NCBI RefSeq assembly: GCF_004403395.1
Contig: NZ_SOGN01000024.1
Location: 37,620 to 101,619 of the forward strand
Direction: 5' to 3'
Length of the DNA stretch: 64,000 nucleotides
From: Cryobacterium cheniae
GTDB lineage: Bacteria; Actinomycetota; Actinomycetes; Actinomycetales; Microbacteriaceae
Part shown: in pieces, positions 1-8,728 of the stretch
Position numbering within the stretch: the stretch's first letter is position 1
How the letters are laid out: each line of letters begins with the position of its first letter
The notes under the pieces: generated by a model
What the model was told of the DNA's origin: nothing
The model's input: the letters and a program-made list of their open reading frames with translations, nothing else
The model's database searches: none
Position numbers and translations under genes: made by a program

Positions 1-469
1 CCTCGTCGAGGACCGTGGAGGCCTTCTCTTCGTCCGTTTTCTCGGCCAGGGCCAGCTCGGAGATGAGAATCTGACGGGCCTTGGCCAGCATCCGCTTCTC
101 GCCGGCGGACAGTCCGCGGTCCTGGTCTCGGCGCCACAGGTCGCGAACGACCTCGGACACCTTGATGACATCGCCGGAAGCCAACTTTTCCAGATTGGCC
201 TTGTACCGGCGGGACCAGTTGGTGGGCTCTTCGGTGAACGGCGCACGCAGCACCTCGAACACCTTGTCGAGGCCCTCCTTGCCGATCACGTCGCGAACGC
301 CGACCAGGTCGACGTTCTCGGCCGGCACCTCGATGGTCAAATCGCCTTGGGTGACATTGAGCTTCAGGTAGAGTTTCTCTTCACCCTTGATCATCCGCGT
401 CTTCACCTCGGTGATCGTCGCAGCACCATGGTGGGGATAAACGACGGTTTCGCCAACCTCAAAAAGCAT
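1..469 (-). CDS. carD: CarD-family RNA polymerase-binding transcription factor (3' end cut by window)
   Basis: CarD/CdnL binds the RNA polymerase beta subunit and stabilises open complexes at rRNA and housekeeping promoters. Reading leftwards from the ATG at 469 gives 156 residues starting [16 protein letters not shown], the conserved opening of the Tudor-like polymerase-interaction domain (about residues 1-60), followed by a helical DNA-binding half containing [20 protein letters not shown]. Family members are about 160 residues, so only a few C-terminal codons lie outside the window. The start is preceded by a short purine-rich stretch and a plausible -10 box 25 bp upstream. Identification is by the conserved N-terminus and overall length. 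Confidence 0.95.
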   Translation of the reverse strand, partial: MLFEVGETVVYPHHGAATITEVKTRMIKGEEKLYLKLNVTQGDLTIEVPAENVDLVGVRDVIGKEGLDKVFEVLRAPFTEEPTNWSRRYKANLEKLASGDVIKVSEVVRDLWRRDQDRGLSAGEKRMLAKARQILISELALAEKTDEEKASTVLDE

Positions 470-493
470 ATGTGTATCCCTTCAGCAGCGTCT

Positions 494-499
494 ATAATA
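494..499 (-). promoter_or_regulatory. Possible carD promoter -10 box
   Basis: On the minus strand the hexamer TATTAT lies 25 bp upstream of the carD ATG, a normal distance for a -10 element. No convincing -35 hexamer is seen 16-18 bp further up. The same AT-rich patch reads TATAAT on the plus strand (493-498), 135 bp before the lipoprotein gene, so it could serve either direction. Confidence 0.35.
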
Positions 500-633
500 C
501 CACAGCTGTCGGTGGTAAGGTTCGCCGCGCCCGGGCGCGCGCTGCCCGTCCCGGCTGGAGCCAGTAGGCTGGGGCGAAAGCTAAATTTGCAGCGTTTGGC
601 CATCGGGCGGAACGGTGAACTGTTGGAGGCGTT

Positions 634-1110
634 GTGAGAGCTCGTATCATCGTGTCCGTCGTCGTGGCGGCCGGCATCCTGTTGGGGACCAGCGGCTGCA
701 ACCTGCTGGCACCGCAGTCGACGACCGCGAAGTATGACGCGAGCGACGGAGTCAGCGGCAACGTCGGCGACCTCGCCATCCGCAACGCCATGCTGCTGTC
801 GGACGACGGCGCCGTCGCCAACCTCGTCGTCACCGTGGTCAACTCGGGCGACTCGGCGCACAGCCTGAGCGTGCAGTACGACGACGGCACGGAGAAGGTC
901 ACCCAGGACGTGAACGTGGACGCGAACTCCAGCGTCACGCTCGGCACGCCTGAGGCCCCGACCGTCACCGTCACGGCCGACGTCACGCCGGGGTCGCTGT
1001 TCCCGGTCTTCTTCCAGTACGGCAACGAGACCGGCGCCGAGATTCTCGTTCCGGTGCTCGATGGAACGCTCAGAGAGTACTCGACGCTCCTGCCGACCTC
1101 GGCCCCGTAG
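634..1110 (+). CDS. Conserved secreted lipoprotein of unknown function
   Basis: A 158-residue protein with a GTG start and a GGAGG ribosome site 4 bp upstream. Residues 1-22 form a lipoprotein signal peptide: basic MRAR, a hydrophobic core, and the lipobox TSGC with the lipidated cysteine at 22. The mature part is polar and Asp/Val-rich with a likely beta-sandwich pattern (LVVTVVNSGDSAHSLSVQY), as in small extracytoplasmic Ig-like or PCu(A)C-like domains, but no Met/His copper motif is visible. It is divergent from carD and convergent with regX3. No specific function can be assigned. Confidence 0.8.
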   Translation: MRARIIVSVVVAAGILLGTSGCNLLAPQSTTAKYDASDGVSGNVGDLAIRNAMLLSDDGAVANLVVTVVNSGDSAHSLSVQYDDGTEKVTQDVNVDANSSVTLGTPEAPTVTVTADVTPGSLFPVFFQYGNETGAEILVPVLDGTLREYSTLLPTSAP

Positions 1111-1138
1111 GGCGAGAGCCTCAGCGCTCAGGCCTCAC

Positions 1139-1180
1139 CTCAGGCCTCAGGCCTCAGGCCTCAGGCCTCAGGCCTCAGGC
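1139..1180. repeat. Tandem repeat of six perfect 7-bp units (CTCAGGC)
   Basis: Six head-to-tail copies of CTCAGGC run from 1139 to 1180, with a further copy at 1127-1133 separated by a degenerate 5-bp unit. The repeat covers the regX3 stop codon (1175-1177) and fills the gap between two convergent genes. Each junction creates the palindrome TGAGGCCTCA, so the single strand could fold in many registers and may contribute to termination. Confidence 0.9.
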
Positions 1181-1855
1181 CTCGAAGCGGTAGCCCAGGC
1201 CACGCACGGTGACCAGCATGGTCGGATCCGACGGGGTGGCCTCGATCCGCGACCGGATCCGCTTGATGTGCACGTCGAGGGTCTTGGTGTCACCGAAGTA
1301 ATCGCTGCCCCAGACCCGGTCGATCAGCTGACCTCGGGTGAGTACCCGCCCGGCGTTGCGCAGCAGGAATTCCAGCAGCTCGAATTCCTTCAGCGGCAGG
1401 TTCACAATCTCGCCGGACACCGTCACGGCGTGCCGCTCTGTGTCCATGCTCACCGTACCCGCCGAGAGCAGGCTCGGGTCTTCCCCGGCCTCGTCGGTGC
1501 GGCGCCGGGAGACGGCCCGGATGCGGGCGAGGAGTTCCCGGGTCGAATACGGCTTGGTGACGTAGTCATCTGCGCCGAGCTCGAGCCCGACCACGATGTC
1601 GACCTCGGAGTCCTTGGCGGTCAGCATGATGATCGGCACCGACGACCGTGTACGGATCTCCCGGCACACCTCCGTGCCCGGGATACCGGGCAGCATGAGG
1701 TCGAGCAGGATCAGGTCAGCGCCGGTGCGGTCGAACTCGGTGACGGCGCTGGGCCCGTCTTCGGCAACGGTGACCTCGTACCCCTCCCGTTCGAGCAGGA
1801 AGCTCAGCGGCTCGCTGAGCGCGCTCTCGTCTTCGACCAGAAGGATATGGCTCAT
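1175..1855 (-). CDS. regX3: Phosphate-starvation response regulator RegX3 (OmpR/PhoB family)
   Basis: 226 residues. The receiver domain (about 1-118) carries the acidic pair ED near residue 8, the phosphoacceptor Asp in LILLDLMLPG, TAKDS and the lysine in VTKPYS. The C-terminal winged helix (about 128-224) ends with the usual VRGLGYRFEA. RegX3 is phosphorylated by SenX3 when phosphate is scarce and activates pst and phosphatase genes. It is co-transcribed with senX3: the ATG overlaps the senX3 stop by four bases (1852-1855). The stop codon lies inside a 7-bp tandem repeat. PHO-box-like repeats before phoU and pstS are its probable targets. Confidence 0.94.
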   Translation of the reverse strand: MSHILLVEDESALSEPLSFLLEREGYEVTVAEDGPSAVTEFDRTGADLILLDLMLPGIPGTEVCREIRTRSSVPIIMLTAKDSEVDIVVGLELGADDYVTKPYSTRELLARIRAVSRRRTDEAGEDPSLLSAGTVSMDTERHAVTVSGEIVNLPLKEFELLEFLLRNAGRVLTRGQLIDRVWGSDYFGDTKTLDVHIKRIRSRIEATPSDPTMLVTVRGLGYRFEA

Positions 1856-3006
1856 GGGGTGTCTCCTATCGCCGCCGGAGCGGGGTACGGCGCCTCCGGG
1901 AGGCGGATGGTGAAGGTCGACCCGCTGCCGGGCTGCGACCAGACGCGGATGTCGCCGCCGTGGATCTGAACGATGTGCTTGACGATCGCGAGGCCGAGCC
2001 CCGTGCCGCCGGTATGCCGGGAACGAGCCTGGTCCACGCGGAAGAAGCGTTCGAAGATCCGATCGAGATCGGCCTCCTCGATGCCCACGCCCTGGTCGGT
2101 GACGCTGATCTCGACGACTCCGGCATTCTTGCGCACGCCGACCCCGACGCGGGAGCCGTCGCCCGAGTAATTCACGGCGTTGGCCACGAGATTGTGCACG
2201 GCCATCACGAGGAGCCGTTCGTCGCCGCTCACCTCGGCACGGGACTTCTTGCCGAGGGCGATCGTGACCTGGGCGGCCTCCGCGGTGACCCGGCTCTGAT
2301 CCACCGCGGCGGCCACAATGGCGTCGACGTTGACGATCTCCGGCTCGGTGAGGGAATCCTGCGCCTGCAGGCGGGACAGTTCGATGATCTCCTGCGTCAG
2401 ACGGCTGAGCCTCCCGGACTCGGTGGTGAGGCGGGTCGCGAAGCGGCGTACCTGCAGCGGTTCGTCCGCCGCCTGGTTGAGCGCCTCGGCCAGCAGCCCC
2501 ACGGCGGCGATGGGCGTCTTCAGTTCATGGCTGATGTTGGCGACGAAGTCGCGGCGCACCTCGTCGAGTCGGAAAGCCTCGGTACGGTCCTCCGCCAGCA
2601 GAAGAACGTACCGCGTCCCCAGCCGGGCCAGGCGCACCCGCACCCGCATGCTGGCATCGCCGAAGGGTCCGCGGGAAAGAATCAGGTTCTCCGAGATCGG
2701 CTCGCCGGAGCGGCGCACCTGGCCGATCAGGTCCAGGAGCTCGGTGTGAACCAGCTGCCGGTTCCAGACCAGCCCCATCGACACCGCGGCCTGGGACGCC
2801 TTGATCACGTTGTTGGACGGGTCGACCACGGCGCCGGCCGTCTCGAGAGCATCGAGCACCTGGTCGACCCCGTCGGGGACGGCGGGGTTCACCACCTCGG
2901 CGGCGCGCCGGCCGTGATGTTCGGCCATGTGCAACAGCGTCATGAATCCGGCACCGACAGCGAGACCCAGTGCCAGAGCGACCAGCACAAGCCCTGTCGA
3001 TTCCAT
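1852..3006 (-). CDS. senX3: Phosphate-responsive sensor histidine kinase SenX3
   Basis: 384 residues. One N-terminal membrane helix (about 4-26) is followed by a PAS-like segment (about 40-135), a dimerisation/phosphoacceptor domain with the H-box FVANISHELKTP (His near 155), and an ATPase domain with N-box HNLVANAVNYS, DQGVGI and the GGTGLGLAIVKHI G2 box. This layout, with a single membrane segment and an internal PAS, is typical of SenX3 of actinobacteria. It is first gene of the senX3-regX3 operon and divergent from phoU, the protein that represses the kinase when phosphate is plentiful, as in mycobacteria. Confidence 0.93.
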   Translation of the reverse strand: MESTGLVLVALALGLAVGAGFMTLLHMAEHHGRRAAEVVNPAVPDGVDQVLDALETAGAVVDPSNNVIKASQAAVSMGLVWNRQLVHTELLDLIGQVRRSGEPISENLILSRGPFGDASMRVRVRLARLGTRYVLLLAEDRTEAFRLDEVRRDFVANISHELKTPIAAVGLLAEALNQAADEPLQVRRFATRLTTESGRLSRLTQEIIELSRLQAQDSLTEPEIVNVDAIVAAAVDQSRVTAEAAQVTIALGKKSRAEVSGDERLLVMAVHNLVANAVNYSGDGSRVGVGVRKNAGVVEISVTDQGVGIEEADLDRIFERFFRVDQARSRHTGGTGLGLAIVKHIVQIHGGDIRVWSQPGSGSTFTIRLPEAPYPAPAAIGDTP

Positions 3007-3078
3007 TTATCCAGATTACTGACACTTATAACCGGCAGGTGACCTGAGCGTTCCGGAGCGCAGGCTACTTTAGGTAGT

Positions 3079-3111
3079 GTTCAAGACCACGGCACCTGCC
3101 GTTAACCTCGC
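3079..3111 (+). promoter_or_regulatory. PHO-box-like direct repeats upstream of phoU
   Basis: Three imperfect 11-bp units in register (starting at 3079, 3090 and 3101) resemble the RegX3/PhoP box: GTTCAAG, a weak CGGCACCT and GTTAACCTCGC. The block lies about 77 bp upstream of the phoU ATG and about 75 bp from the divergent senX3 start, so it could control both. The weaker middle unit makes this less certain than the box before pstS. Confidence 0.5.
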
Positions 3112-3187
3112 TCCCCCACGCTTGTGTGGAGCCCAGGTGGGTCTCACGTGTCTGCGCGTTACGCGCGCCCAGGAAGGACCACACACC

Positions 3188-3844
3188 ATGCGTGAAGTAT
3201 TCCAGCAGGAACTCGCCGAAGTGCAGGATCGCCTTGTCGAGATCTCCCGTCTTGTGGCGATCTCCATCGAGAAGGCCACGCGCGCCTTCAACGAGTCCGA
3301 TGTCGGCCTGGCCGAGGAAGCGATTTCCGAAGACGAGAAGATCGACGAGCTGACCATCGAACTCGATGAGCTGGCCATCACGATCCTCGCCCGCCAGCAG
3401 CCGGTGGCACGCGACCTGCGGATCGTCGTCAGCGCCCTGCGGATCAGCGCATCGCTGGAACGGATGGGCGACCTGGCCACGCACATCGCCCAGTTGGCCC
3501 GCTACCGGTTCCCCGACAAGGTTGTGCCTAAGAGCCTGCGCGGTACGTTCGCGGAGATGGGCATACTCGTCACGGCGATCTCCCGCATGCTCACCGAGCT
3601 TCTGACGAATGAGGACATGGTCCTGGCCGAGACCATCCGCAACGAGGACGACAAGGTCGACGCGCTGCACCTCAGCGTGTTCGACGCCGTCCTCGGGGCG
3701 ACCTGGAAGGGCCAGGCGGCCGACACAGTCGACTCCACCCTCGCCAGCCGGTACCACGAGCGCTTCGCCGACCACGCGGTCTCGATCGCGAAGAAGGTGC
3801 AGTACCTCGGTACCGGCGCCTGGAAGCAGGACACGAACGCCTAG
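3188..3844 (+). CDS. phoU: Phosphate signalling regulator PhoU
   Basis: 218 residues from the ATG at 3188 (MREVFQQELAEVQDRLVEIS). An upstream in-frame start would add an unrelated 37 residues lacking family similarity, so 3188 is preferred. PhoU is a cytoplasmic all-alpha protein made of two three-helix bundles, each with metal-binding motifs of the E/D-xxx-D type; here DEKIDELTIELDE and NEDDKVDALHLSV are seen in the two halves. It connects the Pst transporter to SenX3 and keeps the Pho regulon off in high phosphate. It is divergent from senX3 and ends at a strong bidirectional terminator. Confidence 0.93.
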   Translation: MREVFQQELAEVQDRLVEISRLVAISIEKATRAFNESDVGLAEEAISEDEKIDELTIELDELAITILARQQPVARDLRIVVSALRISASLERMGDLATHIAQLARYRFPDKVVPKSLRGTFAEMGILVTAISRMLTELLTNEDMVLAETIRNEDDKVDALHLSVFDAVLGATWKGQAADTVDSTLASRYHERFADHAVSIAKKVQYLGTGAWKQDTNA

Positions 3845-3857
3845 CGTCCCGGCACCG

Positions 3858-3909
3858 CACGAACGAGAAAGCCCCGGAAGCGACTGCTTCCGGGGCTTTC
3901 TCGTTCGTG
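3858..3909. terminator. Perfect 24-bp inverted repeat, bidirectional terminator
   Basis: Arms 3858-3881 and 3886-3909 are exact reverse complements around a GACT loop. The lower stem carries GAGAAAG/CTTTCTC, giving short A and T tracts on both strands. The element sits between the convergent phoU and gpm stop codons, so it can end transcription from both sides. Confidence 0.9.
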
Positions 3910-3923
3910 GTGGGTGAGAGGAA

Positions 3924-4676
3924 CTACTTCTTGTTGCCCTGGGCCGCGACGGCCGCGGCACCGGCGGCGGCAGCCTCGGGGTCGAGGTAGCGGCCGGGGC
4001 CGAGCGGCATCATGTCGGCGCCGAGGCGGTAGACGAGCGGGATTCCGGTGGGGATGTTCAGCTCGGCGATGTCCACGTCGCTGATGCCGTCGAGGTGCTT
4101 GACCAGCGCGCGCAGCGAGTTGCCGTGGGCGGTGACGAGGACCGTCTTGCCCGCACGCAGGTCGGGAGTGATGTCGGACTCCCAGTACGGCAGCATCCGG
4201 TCGACGACGTCGCTGAGGCATTCGGTGCGGGGGAGGTCGGCGCCCAGTGCCGCGTAGCGCGGGTCATGCGCCTGGGACCAGGGGGAATCGTCGGCCAGCA
4301 CGGGCGGCGGCACGTCGAAGGAGCGGCGCCACAGCTGGAACTGCTCGGGCCCGAATTTGGCGAGGGTCTCCGCCTTGTCGAGGCCCTGCAGGGCGCCGTA
4401 GTGGCGCTCGTTCAGGCGCCAGGAGCGCTTCACGTCGATCCACAGCCGGTCGGCTTCTTCCAGCGCGATGTTCGCGGTCTGGATGGCGCGGGTAAGTAAT
4501 GAGGTGTGCAGGATGTCGGGCAGCAGGCCCGACTCGGCGAGGAGCTCGCCGGCGCGCTTGGCTTCACCCGCGCCCTGCTCGCTCAGCCTGACATCCACCC
4601 AGCCGGTGAAGAGGTTCTCTTGGTTCCATAGGCTTTGGCCGTGACGGAGAAGAATAAGATTGTATGCATCTGACAT
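3924..4676 (-). CDS. gpmA: 2,3-bisphosphoglycerate-dependent phosphoglycerate mutase
   Basis: 250 residues from the ATG at 4676 ([23 protein letters not shown]). It interconverts 3- and 2-phosphoglycerate in glycolysis. The catalytic RHG motif is at residues 11-13; NLFTGWVDV, the proton donor region (LNERHYG), RRSFDVPPP and the second catalytic histidine in VTAHGNSLR are all present. Length matches the dPGM family (about 248). Longer upstream reading would add a low-complexity Arg-rich segment that is antisense to the next gene, so it was not used. Confidence 0.95.
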   Translation of the reverse strand: MSDAYNLILLRHGQSLWNQENLFTGWVDVRLSEQGAGEAKRAGELLAESGLLPDILHTSLLTRAIQTANIALEEADRLWIDVKRSWRLNERHYGALQGLDKAETLAKFGPEQFQLWRRSFDVPPPVLADDSPWSQAHDPRYAALGADLPRTECLSDVVDRMLPYWESDITPDLRAGKTVLVTAHGNSLRALVKHLDGISDVDIAELNIPTGIPLVYRLGADMMPLGPGRYLDPEAAAAGAAAVAAQGNKK

Positions 4677-4729
4677 GAGATCGATACTACCGACGTGGCG
4701 GGCGCACCGGGGCTGCGTCAGCAGCCGGG

Positions 4730-5902
4730 TCAGCGGCCGGGCGTGCGGATGCCGAGTCGGGGCAGGCGGGGGATGTCGGCGACGGAGCCGGCCGACTGAG
4801 GCACGATGACCTCCTGGGCGGCCGCGACGAGGATGCCCTGGGACGCCACGTAGAGGGTGACCGTGGCGGGCACCGTGCGCTTGACCGTGGCGAGCGCGAT
4901 CGGACCGAGTTCGTAGTGGATGGCGCTGGAGGTGATCTGACCGATTCCGCGGTGCTCGGTCGTCCCGTCCTGCAGCTGCTTCACCGCCTGCACCTCGTCG
5001 CCGTGCACGGGGAGCACCGCGTCGGAGCCGTCCAGGTGCAGCAGCACCAGCCGGCGCGGCGGATGCCCGAGGTTGTGCACCTTGGCCACGGTTTCCTGGC
5101 CGCGATAGCAGCCCTTGTTCAGGTGCACGGCGCTGCGGAGCCAGTCGAGTTCGTGCGGCAGGCTCTTTTCGTCGACCTCCGTGGCGCGGCGCGGGCGCCA
5201 GGCGGCGATCCGCAGGGCCTCGAGGGCGAGAAGCCCGGCCGCGGTGACCTGTTCGTTTCGTACGGCGTCGCTGAGGGCCGGCAGGGACGCGCGCGGCACG
5301 AGGGTCTCGGTCCAGTGCCACGAGGCGGCCGGGTGCGCCGGTCCGGGCGCGTACTGGTATCCGCCGTCGGCAACCTGGGTCCAGGGGTCGCGCCAGACCA
5401 GGGGCACGCCGTTGGGAGTGGCCGGAGTGAGCGGCAGCGCCGACGGGTCACCCATCGCCCCGATCACGGCGTAGGCGAGAGTGTGATCGACGACCTGCAC
5501 GCGCAGAGTGAAGCGCATCTTGTCGAGCCACGCGTGCAGCCCGGGCAGCTGGGCCGCTTCCACCAGCAGCCAGGTCTCCACCCCGTCGTCGATGACCTCC
5601 ATGGCGTACTCGACGTGGCCGTTCGGGTCGAGCAGGAGCGTCTCGGTGGACTCCCCCGGCGTCAGGCGGCGCAGCTCCTGGCTGGAAATGGAGTTGAGCC
5701 AGGTCAACCGGTCCGGCCCGGCCACGCTGAGCACGCCGCGGTGGGACAGGTCGACGACGGCTCCCCCGGCCAGGAGCCGGCGCTGCTCGGACAGAGGTGC
5801 GCCGTAGTGCGCGGCCACGCCGGCGTCGATACCCTCGGCCTGCACGGCGCCGTCGAGTTCGAGCAGTGGGGAGGGGGGAAGGGGCAGGGCTGCCGGGGTC
5901 AT
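4730..5902 (-). CDS. ygfZ: YgfZ/GcvT-like folate-binding protein
   Basis: 390 residues from the ATG at 5902 ([20 protein letters not shown]). It is a relative of the glycine-cleavage T protein and carries the YgfZ signature KGCYRGQE about two thirds along, with the cysteine needed for its role in tetrahydrofolate-dependent Fe-S cluster assembly/repair in bacteria. The early segment [25 protein letters not shown] matches the substrate-binding lobe. Start choice avoids an upstream extension that would run through the neighbouring nitrobindin gene. It probably shares a transcript with the next gene upstream (gap 43 bp). Confidence 0.9.
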   Translation of the reverse strand: MTPAALPLPPSPLLELDGAVQAEGIDAGVAAHYGAPLSEQRRLLAGGAVVDLSHRGVLSVAGPDRLTWLNSISSQELRRLTPGESTETLLLDPNGHVEYAMEVIDDGVETWLLVEAAQLPGLHAWLDKMRFTLRVQVVDHTLAYAVIGAMGDPSALPLTPATPNGVPLVWRDPWTQVADGGYQYAPGPAHPAASWHWTETLVPRASLPALSDAVRNEQVTAAGLLALEALRIAAWRPRRATEVDEKSLPHELDWLRSAVHLNKGCYRGQETVAKVHNLGHPPRRLVLLHLDGSDAVLPVHGDEVQAVKQLQDGTTEHRGIGQITSSAIHYELGPIALATVKRTVPATVTLYVASQGILVAAAQEVIVPQSAGSVADIPRLPRLGIRTPGR

Positions 5903-5945
5903 GGGGACTCTTTTCAACGGACGGTTCGGCGTCGTGGCGCCCGGT

Positions 5946-6554
5946 TCATTCGACGCGCGCGAGGCGGCCGGACGCATGGGTGCGCAGGCTCTGGCCGAGG
6001 GCGGCGATGTCCCAGGCCCAGAGCAGATGGCTGTCGACCAGACCATAGAGCCTCGTCGCGGCCGAGTAGGGTTTAGCACCCTGGGTGCGCATCACGGCAT
6101 CCGTCGCCAGATCGATGCGCGGGCCCTTGACCTGGCCGAGGTAGATTTCCGCGACCCCGCCGGGGTGAACCAGGGTCACGTCGATGTCGAAGCCGTCGTC
6201 GGCGTTGCGGAGGGTTTCGACCGCCGCTGCGGTGACGAACGGATGCTCCCCCTCGGCCGGCAGCAGACCCGGACCCGGATCACCGATCCCCTGGGCGCGG
6301 CTCAGCCGCCAGTACCCGGTTTCCGTCATCAGCGGCGTCTTCTCACCGCCGGCGGAGTCGGGCTCGAGCCAGGTGTAGGAGCTGTAATTCAGGTGCGGCA
6401 GGCCGTCGTGGCTGAAGCTCAGCCGGTGCCCGAACTCGCGGCTGACCGACTCATCGCCGATCTGGTAGTCGATGACTCCCGAACCTTCCCACACCCCGAG
6501 GAGCCACGCCAGTGGCACGAGTTCGGAGGGGAGTTGAGTGGGGAGCTCAAACAT
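5946..6554 (-). CDS. Nitrobindin-like heme-binding beta-barrel (FABP/THAP4-like, DUF1794)
   Basis: 202 residues. The family hallmark GxWxGxG is present at residues 20-26 (GVWEGSG), and a histidine near the C-terminus (LRTHASGRLARVE) fits the axial heme ligand. These lipocalin-like barrels bind ferric heme and can isomerise peroxynitrite to nitrate in mycobacterial and plant homologues; that activity is inferred here. The gene lies between a tiny membrane-protein ORF and the YgfZ-like gene, all on the minus strand and closely spaced, suggesting one transcription unit. Confidence 0.88.
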   Translation of the reverse strand: MFELPTQLPSELVPLAWLLGVWEGSGVIDYQIGDESVSREFGHRLSFSHDGLPHLNYSSYTWLEPDSAGGEKTPLMTETGYWRLSRAQGIGDPGPGLLPAEGEHPFVTAAAVETLRNADDGFDIDVTLVHPGGVAEIYLGQVKGPRIDLATDAVMRTQGAKPYSAATRLYGLVDSHLLWAWDIAALGQSLRTHASGRLARVE

Positions 6555-6560
6555 CGAGGA

Positions 6561-6674
6561 CTACCGCTGCCCCCGGTACAGCTTGAACAGAACGATGCCG
6601 GACACCCAGGCGATCGACAGGCTCGCCAGCGCGAGCAGCCCCAGGAAGAAGATTTCGATAGCGAGGATAGACAT
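6561..6674 (-). CDS. 37-residue single-pass membrane protein
   Basis: Starts ATG at 6674, ends TAG at 6561. The peptide begins MSILAIEIFFLGLLALAS, continues with one hydrophobic helix of about 25 residues and ends in a basic tail, FKLYRGQR. The topology (short outside end, Tyr-Arg-rich inside end) is that of small conserved actinobacterial membrane proteins. It ends 6 bp upstream of the nitrobindin-like start and runs in the same direction, so the two are probably translated from one mRNA. Function unknown. Confidence 0.65.
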   Translation of the reverse strand: MSILAIEIFFLGLLALASLSIAWVSGIVLFKLYRGQR

Positions 6675-6760
6675 GTCCCATACTCTAGCCCGCTCGCAGG
6701 CGATAACCCCCCGGACCGTCCGATCAGAGCCAGGCAAGTCGGCGCAGAGCCGGTGCGGGG

Positions 6761-7024
6761 TCAGACGAGCCCGGTCAGAGCGAAGATTCCGGTGGCGGCG
6801 GCGAGCACGGTCACGGCCCCGACGAGACTAATCGTGACGCGGTCCACATAACCTTCTTTGCGGCCGGTCGCAAGCTGGACGCACAGGGTCCCGATCGTGC
6901 AACCGGCGAAGGCGAGGCTGATCCAGACCAGATGTTGGCCGGGCAAGGACAGCCATCCGGTCAGCACGGCGCACACGAGCGCGAACAACCACACGACGAC
7001 GACGCTCTTCCACTGCCAGCTCAC
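6761..7024 (-). CDS. Small integral membrane protein, unknown
   Basis: 87 residues with a GTG start. Three hydrophobic segments are seen (about 6-26, 33-52 and 64-84) separated by a basic loop GRKEGYVDR. Similar short three-helix proteins are common next to glnR/mshD-like loci, but no domain was recognised. It is divergent from glnR. The start is uncertain because the GAGAGG before it is too close for ideal ribosome binding. Confidence 0.7.
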   Translation of the reverse strand: MSWQWKSVVVVWLFALVCAVLTGWLSLPGQHLVWISLAFAGCTIGTLCVQLATGRKEGYVDRVTISLVGAVTVLAAATGIFALTGLV

Positions 7025-7096
7025 CCTCTCATTCTGCCCTGCTCGGGACCCTTTCCGCGGCAGGCTAGGATTGGCACCGATCCTTGGAGGGTGCGC

Positions 7097-7789
7097 GTGG
7101 CCCAGTTGTTGATCCTGACCTCGGCGGACAACAGTGACGTTCTACCCGCCCTCGCCCTGCTGTCACACGGCACGCACGTCATCCCCGCACAGCCGGACCG
7201 GCTGGTGACCGCGCCCGACGCTGACCTCCTGCTCGTGGACGCCCGCTCCGATTTGATGGCGGCCAAGTTGCTCTGCCAGATTCTGCGCAGCACGGGAAGC
7301 ACCGTTCCGCTGCTCCTCGTGCTCACGGAGGGTGGCCTGGCCGCGGTGAGTCCGGACTGGGGCGTCGACGATGTCATCCTCGAGACGGCCGGGCCGGCCG
7401 AGGTGGATGCCCGCATCCGTCTCGCCGCCGGGCGCGTGCCGCGCCCGGAGGAATCCGCCACCATCCGCGCCGCCGGGGTCATCATCGACGAGGACAGCTA
7501 CTCCGCCAAGGTGCACGGCCGACCGCTCGACCTCACCTACAAGGAATTCGAGCTCCTGCGCTTCCTGACCGCGCACCCGTCGCGGGTCTTCACCCGGGAG
7601 CAGCTGCTCAGCGAGGTCTGGGGCTACGACTACTTCGGCGGCACCCGCACGGTGGACGTGCACGTGCGGCGGCTGCGGGCCAAACTCGGCGACCAGGAAT
7701 CCCTGATCGGCACCGTGCGCAACGTCGGTTACCGGTTCAATGTGCAGGAACAGGACGGTGCCCGTGGAATTCATCCGGTTCGCGCCTGA
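7097..7789 (+). CDS. glnR: GlnR-type atypical response regulator of nitrogen metabolism
   Basis: 230 residues from the GTG at 7097, chosen because GGAGG sits 6 bp upstream; an earlier in-frame GTG at 7091 abuts that site. Residues 1-115 form a receiver-like domain that is degenerate (LLVDARSDL in place of a clear phosphoacceptor pocket), and residues 130-225 an OmpR-type winged helix ([36 protein letters not shown]). The atypical receiver plus adjacency to mshD is the same arrangement as glnR-mshD in mycobacteria. GlnR activates or represses ammonium-assimilation genes without a partner kinase; its own targets are not in this window. Confidence 0.85.
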   Translation: MAQLLILTSADNSDVLPALALLSHGTHVIPAQPDRLVTAPDADLLLVDARSDLMAAKLLCQILRSTGSTVPLLLVLTEGGLAAVSPDWGVDDVILETAGPAEVDARIRLAAGRVPRPEESATIRAAGVIIDEDSYSAKVHGRPLDLTYKEFELLRFLTAHPSRVFTREQLLSEVWGYDYFGGTRTVDVHVRRLRAKLGDQESLIGTVRNVGYRFNVQEQDGARGIHPVRA

Positions 7790-8672
7790 TCTGACGGATG
7801 CCGCCTTCGCGGCCGAGTTCCACCGGATCAGAGCCGCCGCCACCCGGGCCGACGGCTACCCACCCTTCAACGAGCAGTCCCTCTTCGATGCGGCAGCGGG
7901 TCACCGCTCCCCGTTCCTGGTCGCGGACGGGGACGTCGTCGTGGGCGCGGGCATCCTCGGTGCCGGTGAACTCGACCTCGTCGTCGCCCCGACAAGGCGC
8001 CGGCTCGGACACGGCGCGGCCGCCCTGGCCTCTCTCCTGGCCGACGCGTCCGGGGAGCTTCGCATCTGGTCGCACGGCGATCACCCCGCCGCCCGGGAGC
8101 TCGCCGACCGGTTCGGGTTCACGGCCGAGCGCACCCTGCTGCAGCTACGTCTGGACCTGGCGGGGGCGACGGCGATCGGCGTCCCGGCCGAGCCCCAAGA
8201 CCCGGCGCGCGCCGGCATCCGTGCCGACATTGAGATCGGCGCTTTCCGGCCAGGGCAGGACGACGCGGAGTGGGTGGCGCTCAACGCGCTGGTGTTCGCC
8301 GCGCACCCGGAGCAGGGGGCGCTCACCGCGGGGGATCTGACCGCACGCCTGGCCGAACCCTGGTTCGCAGCCGACGACTTCCTGGTGGCCCGTGACGCCG
8401 GCGACGGCCGGATGATCGGTTACAACTGGCTGAAGGTCGAGACGGGCTCCCCGGTGGGTGAGATCTACGTCGTCGGTGTTCACCCGGATGCCGCCGGTCG
8501 CGGCGTCGGCCGACGGCTCATGCTGGCCGGGCTCGACCGCCTCCGCGAGCGCGGCTGCGTAACCGCGGACCTGTACGTGGAGGCCGACAGTACGGCCGCG
8601 GTGGACCTGTACCGTTCGCTCGGTTTCACCGAGCGAACCATCGATGTGCAGTACCGCCGACGACCGCGTTGA
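7758..8672 (+). CDS. mshD: Mycothiol synthase MshD (acetyl-CoA:Cys-GlcN-Ins acetyltransferase)
   Basis: About 304 residues with two tandem GNAT domains (roughly 1-140 and 160-304). It catalyses the last step of mycothiol synthesis. The C-terminal domain shows the acetyl-CoA loop [17 protein letters not shown] and the ending [21 protein letters not shown], both typical of MshD. The gene overlaps the end of glnR by about 30 bp; GTG at 7758 or 7764 are both possible starts with an AGGA site upstream. The pair glnR-mshD is conserved across actinobacteria. Confidence 0.9.
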   Translation: MPVEFIRFAPDLTDAAFAAEFHRIRAAATRADGYPPFNEQSLFDAAAGHRSPFLVADGDVVVGAGILGAGELDLVVAPTRRRLGHGAAALASLLADASGELRIWSHGDHPAARELADRFGFTAERTLLQLRLDLAGATAIGVPAEPQDPARAGIRADIEIGAFRPGQDDAEWVALNALVFAAHPEQGALTAGDLTARLAEPWFAADDFLVARDAGDGRMIGYNWLKVETGSPVGEIYVVGVHPDAAGRGVGRRLMLAGLDRLRERGCVTADLYVEADSTAAVDLYRSLGFTERTIDVQYRRRPR

Positions 8673-8728
8673 CCAGTGTTCATCTCAGATCGTCGCATTC
8701 GCGCGGTCGGCAGTGTCAAGATGGTCAA

